Shown here: in pieces, positions 9,275-18,196 of the stretch
How positions within the stretch are numbered: position 1 is the first letter of the stretch
Layout: every line of letters begins with the position of its first letter
NCBI GenBank assembly: GCA_964522015.1
Contig: CAZFST010000007.1
Coordinates: 1-64,000 of the forward strand
Origin: QQWI01 sp964522015
GTDB lineage: Bacteria > Bacillota > Clostridia > Peptostreptococcales > Acidaminobacteraceae
Reading direction: 5' to 3'
DNA: 64,000 nt
The notes under the pieces: generated by a model
Seen by the model: the letters and a program-made list of their open reading frames with translations, nothing else
Database searches by the model: none
Told to the model about the DNA's origin: nothing
Position numbers and translations under genes: made by a program

Positions 9275-12200
9275 TTATAAAATCGATGCAACGACGCTAG
9301 TAAGATGCTTCACGAAGTTGTAATGTTTAAATTCAAATTCTTTTTCTTTAATGAGAACACGCACTACAATCATACCTAGTTCTTCGCCATTTTTGACGAG
9401 AGGACTAACAATATAAGATTTCCAATTTGGCATGCCGGTCACCCGGTCGATTTCTTCAATGTCATCCCAATAAATAAAATAATCATCTTGTTCATTTTTG
9501 AAAAAATCATCAATGAGAGATTCAGAGAGGGTCGTTGTTTCAAATAAAGCCTCAACCCCTCTTCGCCGCTCAAAAATCGACCACTTTTCACGCTGCCCAA
9601 CTACCAGTACCGCTTCTTGGCCTTCCGTGATATCCAGAATGATACCAAGTGCCGTCTCAATTTTTTCTTGTGGCGTGCGCTTTTCTGAGATTAAATCCAC
9701 TAAGTCAATCATGGCTTTTATCACGCGGGCATCGTTTGAGACATTGCCCGATAGAATTCCAGCCAGTTTATCGTAGCGTTTATTGCCTGATCCAATCTTA
9801 TTATCATAAAGAGTGGTTCGATCACGTCCCATGTTTTTGGATTCATAGAGCGCTTGGTCTGCCCGTTCAATCAGTTCATTGTCCGTTTGCCCCATACTTG
9901 GGAATGTGGCTAAGCCAAGGCTTATGGTAAGTGGATGATCCTCACCGATTAAATTAGCAGACTTCACGCGCTGCCGTATTTTTTCACAGACGACATAGGC
10001 ATCCATGGAACTGGTTTTTGGCAGGATAACAATAAATTCTTCTCCGCCGTAACGACCAACGTAATCACCATGCCGAACAGCGCCTTTCATGATTTCACCG
10101 ATACGGAACAGCACTTCATCCCCTTTTCGATGACCAAATGTGTCATTGACCGTTTTGAAATGGTCAATATCAGCCATAATGACTGACAACTCATGATTTC
10201 TATTGCGGGATTCTGTCAATTCTTTATTAAATTCAGTTTCAATGTATTTTCTTAAAAAGACACCGGTCAATTTATCCATTGTGGCTGCTTTTTTTAGCTT
10301 AAAGTTATCTAGCATCACATAGAGTAGATTATTCATCTGTTTAACTGCTTCAAAACTTGTACTATTGATATTGTTTAAGAGTTTATCGGATTCTAGATAC
10401 AGATAGCCAAGAACCTCATGATACCCTTTATCGTGTTCGTCGTAACGTCTACGCATCAGGGGATCATCACCATCTTGAGCGTTAAAGATCGGCATGCAAA
10501 TGATGGATTTTCTAGATGTCATCATCCGATCTGAATACAGCCTTCGCTTATGTTCAATCAATAAACCCTCTTCCACATCATAATTTTGTTTGATAAAGGT
10601 ACCGATATCGATTGGTGTCGAATTCTCTTCTGACTTAAACACCTCATCGCAATCACCATAATCATTAAAGGCATAAACAAAACCACTTTGAGCCAGGGTC
10701 AATTGGGTCAAGTAACGAAGAATCAATTGTAAATTGTAGGCTTGATCCCGTTTGAAAAATTTAAGTAAATCTTCAGCTCGAGACAATTGTAAATGGTAGC
10801 GCTGATTATATGCTTCTTGTATGGAGCGCTGAAAACCTTCATTTTCAAAAACAAGATCCATATCACCTAAGTCAAAGTAAGTTTCAAGTGTAAGGTTTGA
10901 ATAGTCTATTTCACTTAAAGAAGTCTTTGGATTGATTGGTCCCATGAATACCTTGATGGATTGAATCCTCTGATAAAGTCGTACTCTTAAGGCGTCATTT
11001 AAGATATAGCCGGCTCTAAGGGTTACGGGTAAGCTCATTGTTAGTTCGTGGATGATATCCAAAGCATCTAGATGGTGCATCAAGGCTTTAAATAAATCCT
11101 TCTCTTTATAATAAGCGTTCCCCGCCATCATATGAATGAGCCATTTATTCTCGCTATTCAATTGATTTTCATATTGTTGAATGAGTGCCTCAAAGCGCTT
11201 AGCTTGATCGTTTCTTTCAAGGGTTGCCAATGCGATACTATGTTTGATACGTTGGGAATCCGTATTGACCTCAGTGGGTAGGCTTATAAAAACACTCAAT
11301 AATTTTGCTGAATGGCCAGTGTAATCAAATCCACCGATATCTAGGGCCATATCCAATAAAACATCTTTAAGATAGGCTCTTTCAATGGGTGTTTTTGCAT
11401 CCTTTTGTAGGGCCTCAATTTTGTCGAAGTCTATCACACAGTGATTACGCTTCTCACTGATAATATAGTCAAAAACAAAGCGCGTTAACTGGTAGCGATA
11501 ACGGGAAACATTATCCGGTAAAAAATCTTCGGACATGGCCACTTTTTCCAAAAACGCCTTTGCCAACATAAGCTCCCGCATTCTCAGGTAAAATACACCA
11601 CAAAGAAAATAGAAGAGATTAACACCTTGATCTCTGGATGCCTGAGCAAAAGGCTCGTAATCTTTCTCGAATTTTTGAATATAGCGATACGCTTCTTGAT
11701 AGTTTTTAGTACTAATATAGCAATCAATTAATGCCATCGTCACATTAATCAAGGATTCAATATTGGTGGTATCCTCTGCAATGCGCTCTGCATCGTGGAT
11801 ATATCTAAGTGCACAATCGAAGTCCCCTTCTAACTGATAGGTTTCTCCGATATTCATAAGATAGGTGCTTTTCCCCTCAATAACATTGCTTTTTTCTAAA
11901 ATACCAAGGGCCTTTTCAAAGTAATCCCGAGCCTTCCCGATATCAGACATCTGATTAAGGGCTATGACACCCAAGTTATTGTATGCGCGGGACAAATCTG
12001 TTTGCCCAGGGGTTTGCTCAAGATATTTCGCTGCTGACAAAAAGCTCTTGAAAGCCAAATCCGGTTGTTCTAGGATGTCTTCTAGGATACCTCTTATGTT
12101 TAAAAAACGCCCTATATAATAGCTGTTTTGTATTCTCTGCGCTAAGTCAAGGGAACGAGTAATAATGCCTTCGACAGCACTGGTGTTCATCAGTGCCATA

Positions 12201-14650
12201 TAGTAACGGGTTTCAGACAACCCAAGTTCTAACAAACCAATTCTATAACCAATCTGATTAGCTAATTGACGGACTTCATCAAATAGCCCCTCAATTTGAT
12301 CAAAATGCTTTCTGTTTATCATAATTTCAGCGAGTTTCAACACTGCATCAACTTTTACTTCAAGCATATTTTCTGAATCAGCCAGTGCGACTAATTGATG
12401 ATATAAATCGTAAGCCAGACGATTCTCACCTGTTCTAAAGTGAATATCCGCTATTGCCTTGGTAACTTGTGCTTTAATCAAAGGTTCTGACAATTCTTGC
12501 AGTAGGTTTAATGCCTGTTGATAAAAATCAAGGGCTTGCCTAAAAATCGAGAGAGACGACATACGGTCCCCTAGTTTTATGGCATAATTGATAGCTTTCA
12601 ATGGATTTTTGGCTGCGATGAGATGCTTCACAAGGGTCTCACCATAAGTACCATCAGCTAAAAATATAGCTTCTAACCTTTGAGCAGCCACCTTGTGGTA
12701 TTGATGTTTTCGCTTGATACTCATTTTTGCGTAGACTCGTCGGGCTAAATTACGATTGTAAAAATCATAGGTATAGCCCCAGTCAGAAAATTTGATTTGT
12801 AATATTTTCAACTCAATCAATTGACCAATCTTTGCATCAAAGTCATCGGCTACAACGTGGCTCATTTCCAATAGCATGGCTTTTGAAATAGGTTTGCCAT
12901 AAACCGCAATTCCCTCAATAATTCGCATGCTCTCTTCGTCAAAGCGGCTCAAACTACTCAGGGTAGCTTGATCTACACTTTGAGGTATATCAATGTTGTC
13001 GTACCCTTCACCTGATATAAACCAAAAGCGGGATTCGTGAATATAGATAAAATTTCTCATAAAAAGATCTTTTATGACCGCTTCAATATAACTAGGATTT
13101 CCAGATGCCTCTGACACGATTTTTGCGGCCAATTCCAAAGGGGGTTTGTCCATACAGAGCACCCTTTGAAGATGGAGTGCAGCCTCATCTATGGCGTAGT
13201 TTTCTAGATTAATATGACTATAGGCACTGAACTGAGTATCGTGAAACAAATCTTGCTGTTTAATGTGGGGCAAAACATTATAAGAAACCGCTAAAAAGAG
13301 TGGCAGGTTTTCGTTCAGTGCCATGATGCTTTCCAAAACACCAAACTCATTTTCGTTAAGTTCATCCACGTTATCCAAGGCCAAAAACAACTTTGTAGAT
13401 TGGGCCAATTCAAGCAAAAAGCTAATAATACGATTATTAAGCTTGAGAATCTCCCTCTCACCATATAAGGGTTCTGATGGTTGAGAGCCCCATAGCTCTC
13501 TTAAAGCTGGTAAGATTTTAACGAACTCAGGACCGTATTTTTCTATTAATGGTTTTGGAATCACACATTGCTTTATGATTTCTTGTATGACCTCGGAAAA
13601 TACAGCATGTTCACCATGATAGTCTTTTTCAATTTCAATAGAAATCGCACGAACGCCGATGATTCTTTGCGTATAGTGCAATTCACGTAAAAAACGACTT
13701 TTCCCAATGCCAGTTTCGCCCGAAATAAGGATACCTGGTGTACCTGTCATGGTTTCAAGTCTATTGGCAATTTGCAATTTCACCATATCTAATTCTTTAT
13801 CCCGTCCTACAAGAGGGACATTAAAGTTTAAGCGCTCATAGCTCTTTTTATCCTTAAAAGGATAATTTGACGGGAATATTTCAACTAACTGCTGCATGAA
13901 GACTGCCATGGTTAGTAGCCGTTCCTGCCCATGATAGGCTGTCACGGATTCAATTAACTGTTGTAATAAGGCAATTTTACTATAATACTTTGTCACTTGA
14001 AACGATTGTTGGTTGAAATCAATGCCATTAATCAAGTAATAAGCCATAACCCCAAGAGAGTAGAGATCCGACTGACGTGTACCCTTTTCTCTAATCAGAA
14101 TTTCCGGAGCGATTGTGACTAGTTTTTTTTCATCTTGTTGGTTATTTTGATCCAAATAACCATACAACGAAGCCAAGTCCCTGACTCTAACTTTTAAAAA
14201 GCCATCTGGATCCCGTGTAATCAAGACATTGTCAAAGGTCAAATAACGGTAACAAAGTCCTCTGAAATGTAAAAACTGGATGGCATAGCAAATTTCAAAC
14301 AGAACGAATAGACGTTCTTCATCTGTAAGATTGTGGTACAACAATAAATCCTTCTGCTCATAGTAACCTGTTACATAGAAATACCGCTTATCCTCACAAG
14401 GTTTATTATCGACGGTTGATACGATATCAAAGCGAAAATCAGGCATAATGTTTTCATGTTCAATAGCGACGAGTTTAATAAACTCGTCGCTATAATGATT
14501 TACTAAGTCAATTGTATGGTAATCTTGATTCAGTAATTTTATGCGTACCATTTCCTTTTGATTCACTAAATCAGTGGCAATATAATAGATCCCCAGATGA
14601 TCTTCTCCATCTGGCCCAATTAATTGATACCGTCGATTAAGAACTTTCAT
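9275..14650 (-). CDS. Giant signalling protein: kinase-like + AAA ATPase + TPR + GAF + GGDEF + GAF
   Basis: 1791 residues. Order: protein-kinase-like domain (1-265); AAA/STAND ATPase with Walker A G-E-T-G-I-G-K-S at 311-318 and Walker B L-F-L-A-L-D-N-V-D-E; a long alpha-helical TPR region (about 640-1250); GAF-like segment (about 1300-1450); GGDEF domain (about 1457-1620) with intact G-G-E-E-F near 1535 and an I-site R-H-G-D five residues before it; a C-terminal GAF-like segment. The kinase part keeps Lys38, Asn141, D-L-A for DFG and A-P-E, but the HRD loop reads Y-R-Y-L-T-F-D-N, so the catalytic Asp is missing and it may be a pseudokinase. The layout mirrors cyanobacterial/myxobacterial kinase-AAA-GAF-histidine-kinase hybrids, with a diguanylate cyclase in place of the histidine kinase. 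RBS GGAGTG. Confidence 0.9.
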   Translation of the reverse strand: MKVLNRRYQLIGPDGEDHLGIYYIATDLVNQKEMVRIKLLNQDYHTIDLVNHYSDEFIKLVAIEHENIMPDFRFDIVSTVDNKPCEDKRYFYVTGYYEQKDLLLYHNLTDEERLFVLFEICYAIQFLHFRGLCYRYLTFDNVLITRDPDGFLKVRVRDLASLYGYLDQNNQQDEKKLVTIAPEILIREKGTRQSDLYSLGVMAYYLINGIDFNQQSFQVTKYYSKIALLQQLIESVTAYHGQERLLTMAVFMQQLVEIFPSNYPFKDKKSYERLNFNVPLVGRDKELDMVKLQIANRLETMTGTPGILISGETGIGKSRFLRELHYTQRIIGVRAISIEIEKDYHGEHAVFSEVIQEIIKQCVIPKPLIEKYGPEFVKILPALRELWGSQPSEPLYGEREILKLNNRIISFLLELAQSTKLFLALDNVDELNENEFGVLESIMALNENLPLFLAVSYNVLPHIKQQDLFHDTQFSAYSHINLENYAIDEAALHLQRVLCMDKPPLELAAKIVSEASGNPSYIEAVIKDLFMRNFIYIHESRFWFISGEGYDNIDIPQSVDQATLSSLSRFDEESMRIIEGIAVYGKPISKAMLLEMSHVVADDFDAKIGQLIELKILQIKFSDWGYTYDFYNRNLARRVYAKMSIKRKHQYHKVAAQRLEAIFLADGTYGETLVKHLIAAKNPLKAINYAIKLGDRMSSLSIFRQALDFYQQALNLLQELSEPLIKAQVTKAIADIHFRTGENRLAYDLYHQLVALADSENMLEVKVDAVLKLAEIMINRKHFDQIEGLFDEVRQLANQIGYRIGLLELGLSETRYYMALMNTSAVEGIITRSLDLAQRIQNSYYIGRFLNIRGILEDILEQPDLAFKSFLSAAKYLEQTPGQTDLSRAYNNLGVIALNQMSDIGKARDYFEKALGILEKSNVIEGKSTYLMNIGETYQLEGDFDCALRYIHDAERIAEDTTNIESLINVTMALIDCYISTKNYQEAYRYIQKFEKDYEPFAQASRDQGVNLFYFLCGVFYLRMRELMLAKAFLEKVAMSEDFLPDNVSRYRYQLTRFVFDYIISEKRNHCVIDFDKIEALQKDAKTPIERAYLKDVLLDMALDIGGFDYTGHSAKLLSVFISLPTEVNTDSQRIKHSIALATLERNDQAKRFEALIQQYENQLNSENKWLIHMMAGNAYYKEKDLFKALMHHLDALDIIHELTMSLPVTLRAGYILNDALRVRLYQRIQSIKVFMGPINPKTSLSEIDYSNLTLETYFDLGDMDLVFENEGFQRSIQEAYNQRYHLQLSRAEDLLKFFKRDQAYNLQLILRYLTQLTLAQSGFVYAFNDYGDCDEVFKSEENSTPIDIGTFIKQNYDVEEGLLIEHKRRLYSDRMMTSRKSIICMPIFNAQDGDDPLMRRRYDEHDKGYHEVLGYLYLESDKLLNNINSTSFEAVKQMNNLLYVMLDNFKLKKAATMDKLTGVFLRKYIETEFNKELTESRNRNHELSVIMADIDHFKTVNDTFGHRKGDEVLFRIGEIMKGAVRHGDYVGRYGGEEFIVILPKTSSMDAYVVCEKIRQRVKSANLIGEDHPLTISLGLATFPSMGQTDNELIERADQALYESKNMGRDRTTLYDNKIGSGNKRYDKLAGILSGNVSNDARVIKAMIDLVDLISEKRTPQEKIETALGIILDITEGQEAVLVVGQREKWSIFERRRGVEALFETTTLSESLIDDFFKNEQDDYFIYWDDIEEIDRVTGMPNWKSYIVSPLVKNGEELGMIVVRVLIKEKEFEFKHYNFVKHLTSVVASIL

Positions 14651-14664
14651 GCCGCACTCCTTTA

Positions 14665-15099
14665 TTAGATCACCAAGAGTTCGTTGAGCAGGGAAATGCT
14701 TTGTGATAAGGCCATCTGCTGCTCCTCGTCAAGCATACTGATACTATCTGAAATATATTGTCTACGGTGTAGCATAACTTGTTCAATCAGAGCAGTACCC
14801 TTGTCAAGTACGCGGACACGATAGACCCGTTTATCTTTTTCATCCTTATAACGCTTGACTAGTTCGGCTTTTTCCATACGATCCAATAAATCTGTAATTG
14901 TTGAACATGCCAAAAACATCTTCTGGCTCAGTTCCCCCAATGTCATTTCTCCATCAAATACTAAATACAAAAGTGCGTTAAACTGTGGAATCGTGATGTC
15001 AAATTCAGAAAGTATCTCGCGACCCTTTTTTCGTACTTTGACACAGATATCGCGAATGTCTTTTTCCATCCCTATGATACGTTCATCAAATAAAACCAT
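14665..15099 (-). CDS. MarR-family transcriptional regulator
   Basis: 144 residues with the MarR winged helix: F-D-I-T-I-P-Q-F-N-A-L-L-Y-L, then T-L-G-E-L-S-Q-K-M-F and S-T-I-T-D-L-L-D-R-M-E, then the wing R-Y-K-D-E-K-D-K-R-V-Y-R-V. It probably represses its own operon, whose next genes are the giant GGDEF protein (14 bases on) and the LacI regulator. GAGGTG lies 10 bases before the ATG, slightly far. Cys residue in M-F-L-A-C-S could be redox-sensitive, but that is speculation. Confidence 0.9.
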   Translation of the reverse strand: MVLFDERIIGMEKDIRDICVKVRKKGREILSEFDITIPQFNALLYLVFDGEMTLGELSQKMFLACSTITDLLDRMEKAELVKRYKDEKDKRVYRVRVLDKGTALIEQVMLHRRQYISDSISMLDEEQQMALSQSISLLNELLVI

Positions 15100-15131
15100 C
15101 GTCTATAGCACCTCACTTAATCTTTTTCTAC

Positions 15132-15161
15132 ATTATAACGTATTCTTGATTCAAAAAGAAT
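15132..15161 (-). promoter_or_regulatory. Candidate promoter/operator of the marR operon
   Basis: A TATAAT -10 box on the minus strand (15132-15137) is directly followed upstream by the inverted repeat ATTCTT-N8-AAGAAT (15142-15161), a plausible MarR operator placed where it would block RNA polymerase. Confidence 0.4.
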
Positions 15162-15210
15162 GTCTTTTTTCCTGTTTTCCTAAATTCTTTTAGAATATGA
15201 TGCTTTTTTT

Positions 15211-15216
15211 TATAAT
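15211..15216 (+). promoter_or_regulatory. Candidate -10 box for the M23 peptidase-bactofilin pair
   Basis: TATAATGTG on the plus strand 75 bases upstream of the M23 gene, with a weak TTAGAA about 16 bases before it. Confidence 0.4.
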
Positions 15217-15290
15217 GTGAAGGGTTTAGAAGCTTTTGTTCGGGGTATGAGATAAAAACTTGGTAAGCAATAGGAAACGAGGTCTAAAAT

Positions 15291-16304
15291 ATGTCTTTGT
15301 TACATATCAAAAAAACGTTACTGTTTTTAAAAAAAGTAATTCATAACTTAACTGCCCAAACCTTGACAATCATCATCGTTCCGGGTGCTCAGGGTAAAAT
15401 TAAGCAAGTCAAGTTACTGAAATCCTTGATTTTCACAGCAATTTTTTTCTTTATATCAGCTGGCTTTTTCCTTAGTGTTAGTGGTGTCATCCTGCTAGTT
15501 AAGAATCAGGATTTAATCACAGTAAAAGACTATGCTCAAAGCCATCTTCGTGAAACCCAAGTTTCCCTTAAAGCATTAGAAACCTTATCTAATGAGCAAC
15601 AACAGGAAATTGAAACCCTTGAATTTCAAGTAAAAGCATCCGATGATTATTTCATCGTGAAAATAAGTGAAGTCAAACGACTGGAAGCGCAGCTAAATCA
15701 GTTAATGATCCTTATTTCCAAAAATCAAAAGGTCGGAGCCACTTTGATAGCAAGTCGATCCCTAGACCTGACCTCTCCCCCACCACTGGAATTCAATGAC
15801 TCGTCTGGCTATTTGGGAAAATATCAGGATTCTATTTCCACCGAAATCAATTCTCAAATCCTTGCGTATGAAATTCTGACACAGAAGCTTTCAGATTCTT
15901 TTGATCAACTGGATGCTACACCTGACTTATGGCCTGCGCAAGGTGAAATTTCATCACCTTTTGGGATGAGACGAGACCCAATAACTCGACGTAACGCATT
16001 CCATAAAGGCATTGATATCGATGCTGACTATGGCACCCCTGTGTCTGCAGCAGGATCAGGCATTGTTACTTTTAGCGGTTGGAGTGGCGAATTTGGACAG
16101 GTTTTGGTAATTACACATGGCTATGGTTACAAAACCCTCTATGCGCATAATGCAAAAATCTTAGTGTCAGTAGGCGACTTGGTTCAAAAGGGACAACTCG
16201 TTGCAAAGGTTGGTGCTTCTGGAAAAGCCACAGGTCCTCACTTGCACTTTGAAATACACGCCAACAATAAAGAAATCAACCCACTCAAGGTTCTACAACC
16301 TTAA
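15291..16304 (+). CDS. Membrane-anchored M23 family peptidoglycan peptidase
   Basis: 337 residues: a short cytoplasmic basic N-terminus, one transmembrane segment (about 43-68), a coiled-coil stretch (about 75-145) and a C-terminal LytM/M23 domain. Zinc and catalytic residues are present: F-H-K-G-I-D-I-D (His, Asp), then G-P-H-L-H-F-E at the end. It should cut peptidoglycan cross-links outside the membrane. It is followed 14 bases later by a bactofilin gene; M23-bactofilin pairs are widespread and thought to localise wall growth to one place in the cell. GAGG precedes the ATG by eight bases. Confidence 0.93.
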   Translation: MSLLHIKKTLLFLKKVIHNLTAQTLTIIIVPGAQGKIKQVKLLKSLIFTAIFFFISAGFFLSVSGVILLVKNQDLITVKDYAQSHLRETQVSLKALETLSNEQQQEIETLEFQVKASDDYFIVKISEVKRLEAQLNQLMILISKNQKVGATLIASRSLDLTSPPPLEFNDSSGYLGKYQDSISTEINSQILAYEILTQKLSDSFDQLDATPDLWPAQGEISSPFGMRRDPITRRNAFHKGIDIDADYGTPVSAAGSGIVTFSGWSGEFGQVLVITHGYGYKTLYAHNAKILVSVGDLVQKGQLVAKVGASGKATGPHLHFEIHANNKEINPLKVLQP

Positions 16305-16318
16305 CAAAAGGAGCTGCT

Positions 16319-16897
16319 ATGTTTGCAAAGAAAGAAAACGGCGTACAACATCAATTTGATTTAATCATTGGGCAACATTCAAGGATTGAAGGCAACATAC
16401 AATCAGAAGGTTCTGTGCGTGTTGATGGTACTTTAACAGGTAGTATTATCTGTGCTGGGGATGTTTTAATTGGCAATACAGCTACAATCACGGGGCCCAT
16501 TGAAGCGGATTCTGTTGAAATTTCGGGGGCCGTAGAAGGAAATGTAACTGCCAGAGGCGCTTTCAGGATTTACGAAACCGGTGTGCTCTTTGGAGACATT
16601 AACGTTGCAAGCTTTGCGATTGATACAGGTGGGGTTTTTGAAGGGATGTGTCACATCAATATAACAGGAATAAAATCCCCATCCAATAGACAACATCATC
16701 ATCAAAACACAGGAGATTTACCTTTTCACGTCATGCGCGAAAACCACAGTGAACCAACTGACCTCGATGGAGCTAACCCAGATACTGATCAAGCAGAAAT
16801 TTCAGGTGAGCTCGTAACCGATACACAACAAGCCAATTCCCACCAAGACCGGTATCAAGGCAAACACAATCATAAAAACCTAAAGAGTATTAAATAA
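16319..16897 (+). CDS. Bactofilin (polymer-forming cytoskeletal protein)
   Basis: The central region (about 15-115) shows the bactofilin beta-helix repeat pattern: I-E-G-N-I-Q-S-E-G-S-V-R-V-D-G-T-L-T-G, V-L-I-G-N-T-A-T-I-T-G, V-E-G-N-V-T-A-R. Flexible N- and C-terminal tails flank it; the C-tail is His/Gln/Asp-rich and probably disordered. Bactofilins polymerise without nucleotide and act as scaffolds. Paired with the upstream M23 peptidase; RBS AAAGGAGCTGCT. A terminator follows. Confidence 0.92.
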   Translation: MFAKKENGVQHQFDLIIGQHSRIEGNIQSEGSVRVDGTLTGSIICAGDVLIGNTATITGPIEADSVEISGAVEGNVTARGAFRIYETGVLFGDINVASFAIDTGGVFEGMCHINITGIKSPSNRQHHHQNTGDLPFHVMRENHSEPTDLDGANPDTDQAEISGELVTDTQQANSHQDRYQGKHNHKNLKSIK

Positions 16898-16916
16898 GGA
16901 TAAAAATCATTCAATC

Positions 16917-16964
16917 AAAAAAGACTTACAATCAGATTTTCACTGGATTGTAAGTCTTTTTTTT
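16917..16964 (+). terminator. Strong terminator after bactofilin
   Basis: AAGACTTACAATC / GATTGTAAGTCTT perfect 13-bp stem followed by eight T residues. Confidence 0.92.
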
Positions 16965-17067
16965 AGCCAAGGCTATAATCATCTTTAGCATGTATTGGCT
17001 AGCTTTTATTGGTTAGGGATTTATTGGTTCTAACCATAGTGGTTATAATTATGTTGCATAAACTTGC

Positions 17068-18162
17068 CTAGAATTTAAAATCTTTTAACTTATCGCCAAA
17101 GATGGCCCCAAGATTAACCGTACTCGAACTTTCTTCATCTTCGTAGGTTTCAACTTCATAATAGTAAGCCAGATCAATCCGTTTTTTTGCAGTGTCTATG
17201 GCAACTACCTCTACCACATGGGCCTCATCAGAAAGCTTCATTTCTGCTGGTAGGTCTTTTTTTGGCAAAGCACCTTGAATACCATCTGATAGTTCGTAAA
17301 ACAGATAGAACTGATTTTCTCCTTGGGGGAACACTTCAAAAATATCGCCCACCTCAACCACTTGAGAGATCTGATTCCAAGGGTCTTCTTGAAGGTCTTT
17401 TAAACTGAGTATCAACTTTTCGTCCCGCTCACTCATCTCACGGATGACAAGGGTTAGAATATCCCCTTGGTGGATGATGTCCTCAGCTTGGGTTGCCCGA
17501 CTAAAACTGATTTCTGATCTGGGTACAAATCCTCGCATCCCATCCACATCAACAACTACACCACCCTTATTAAAGGCTAAAAGCGTTCCCTTGACGATAT
17601 CGCCTTTAGCATGGGTTGAATAAAACTGCCGTCTTTTCTTTTCACTTTCGGCCCGTTCAAGGGGTAACCGGGTAAACACATATCCCCGATCGTCGTGCTT
17701 TTCAATTAAGACAGGTGTTTTAGTCCCAAGTAGTTCATCTGGATTTTCAAGAAAACGGGATTGATAAAGGGAAAAAGGCAAATAGCCTTCAATACCACCT
17801 ACATCAACTCTGAAGCCCCCTTTTGCAACACTTTTTAAAAGGACGGTCACGGGTTTGTTATCTTGCTTAGCAGCCTCTAAATCGGAGACAGCAAACTGTC
17901 TAAGAGCTTTTTTCTCCGATAATATAACCGTACCTTCTTTTGAAAATCCTGTGACAACCAATTGCAAAACTTCATTTTCAACATAGGCTGATGCTTTTTT
18001 AGATAATTCAGCTTCGTAAATTACACCGTCTTGGGCATAGTGAATATCAGTAATCACGCTATCAGCAAGTACTTGTATGACAGTACCTTCTAATAAGTCA
18101 CCTCTGTCTAATGGTTTTAGAGCTGCATCAATTTCTTTTAGAAAATCGTTCATGCTTTCCAT
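17068..18162 (-). CDS. S1 RNA-binding domain protein (ribosomal protein S1-like)
   Basis: 364 residues with four S1-like OB-fold repeats; the clearest is the third, G-D-I-V-K-G-T-L-L-A-F-N-K-G-G-V-V-V-D, ending F-V-P-R-S-E-I-S. The second repeat has G-G-F-R-V-D-V-G-G-I-E-G-Y-L-P. This is the short S1 (YpfD-like) type common in Firmicutes, which may bind mRNA and associate with ribosomes but is often dispensable. GAGGTG precedes the ATG at 18162. It follows the ThyX-like gene by 34 bases and may share its transcript. Confidence 0.85.
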   Translation of the reverse strand: MESMNDFLKEIDAALKPLDRGDLLEGTVIQVLADSVITDIHYAQDGVIYEAELSKKASAYVENEVLQLVVTGFSKEGTVILSEKKALRQFAVSDLEAAKQDNKPVTVLLKSVAKGGFRVDVGGIEGYLPFSLYQSRFLENPDELLGTKTPVLIEKHDDRGYVFTRLPLERAESEKKRRQFYSTHAKGDIVKGTLLAFNKGGVVVDVDGMRGFVPRSEISFSRATQAEDIIHQGDILTLVIREMSERDEKLILSLKDLQEDPWNQISQVVEVGDIFEVFPQGENQFYLFYELSDGIQGALPKKDLPAEMKLSDEAHVVEVVAIDTAKKRIDLAYYYEVETYEDEESSSTVNLGAIFGDKLKDFKF

Positions 18163-18196
18163 AAATCACCTCGTAGTAAGTTGTCGAATTACTTTA

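Noticed and set aside
14855..15193. Open frame antisense to the MarR gene
   Set aside because: No RBS and no recognisable domain; explained by the MarR coding sequence.
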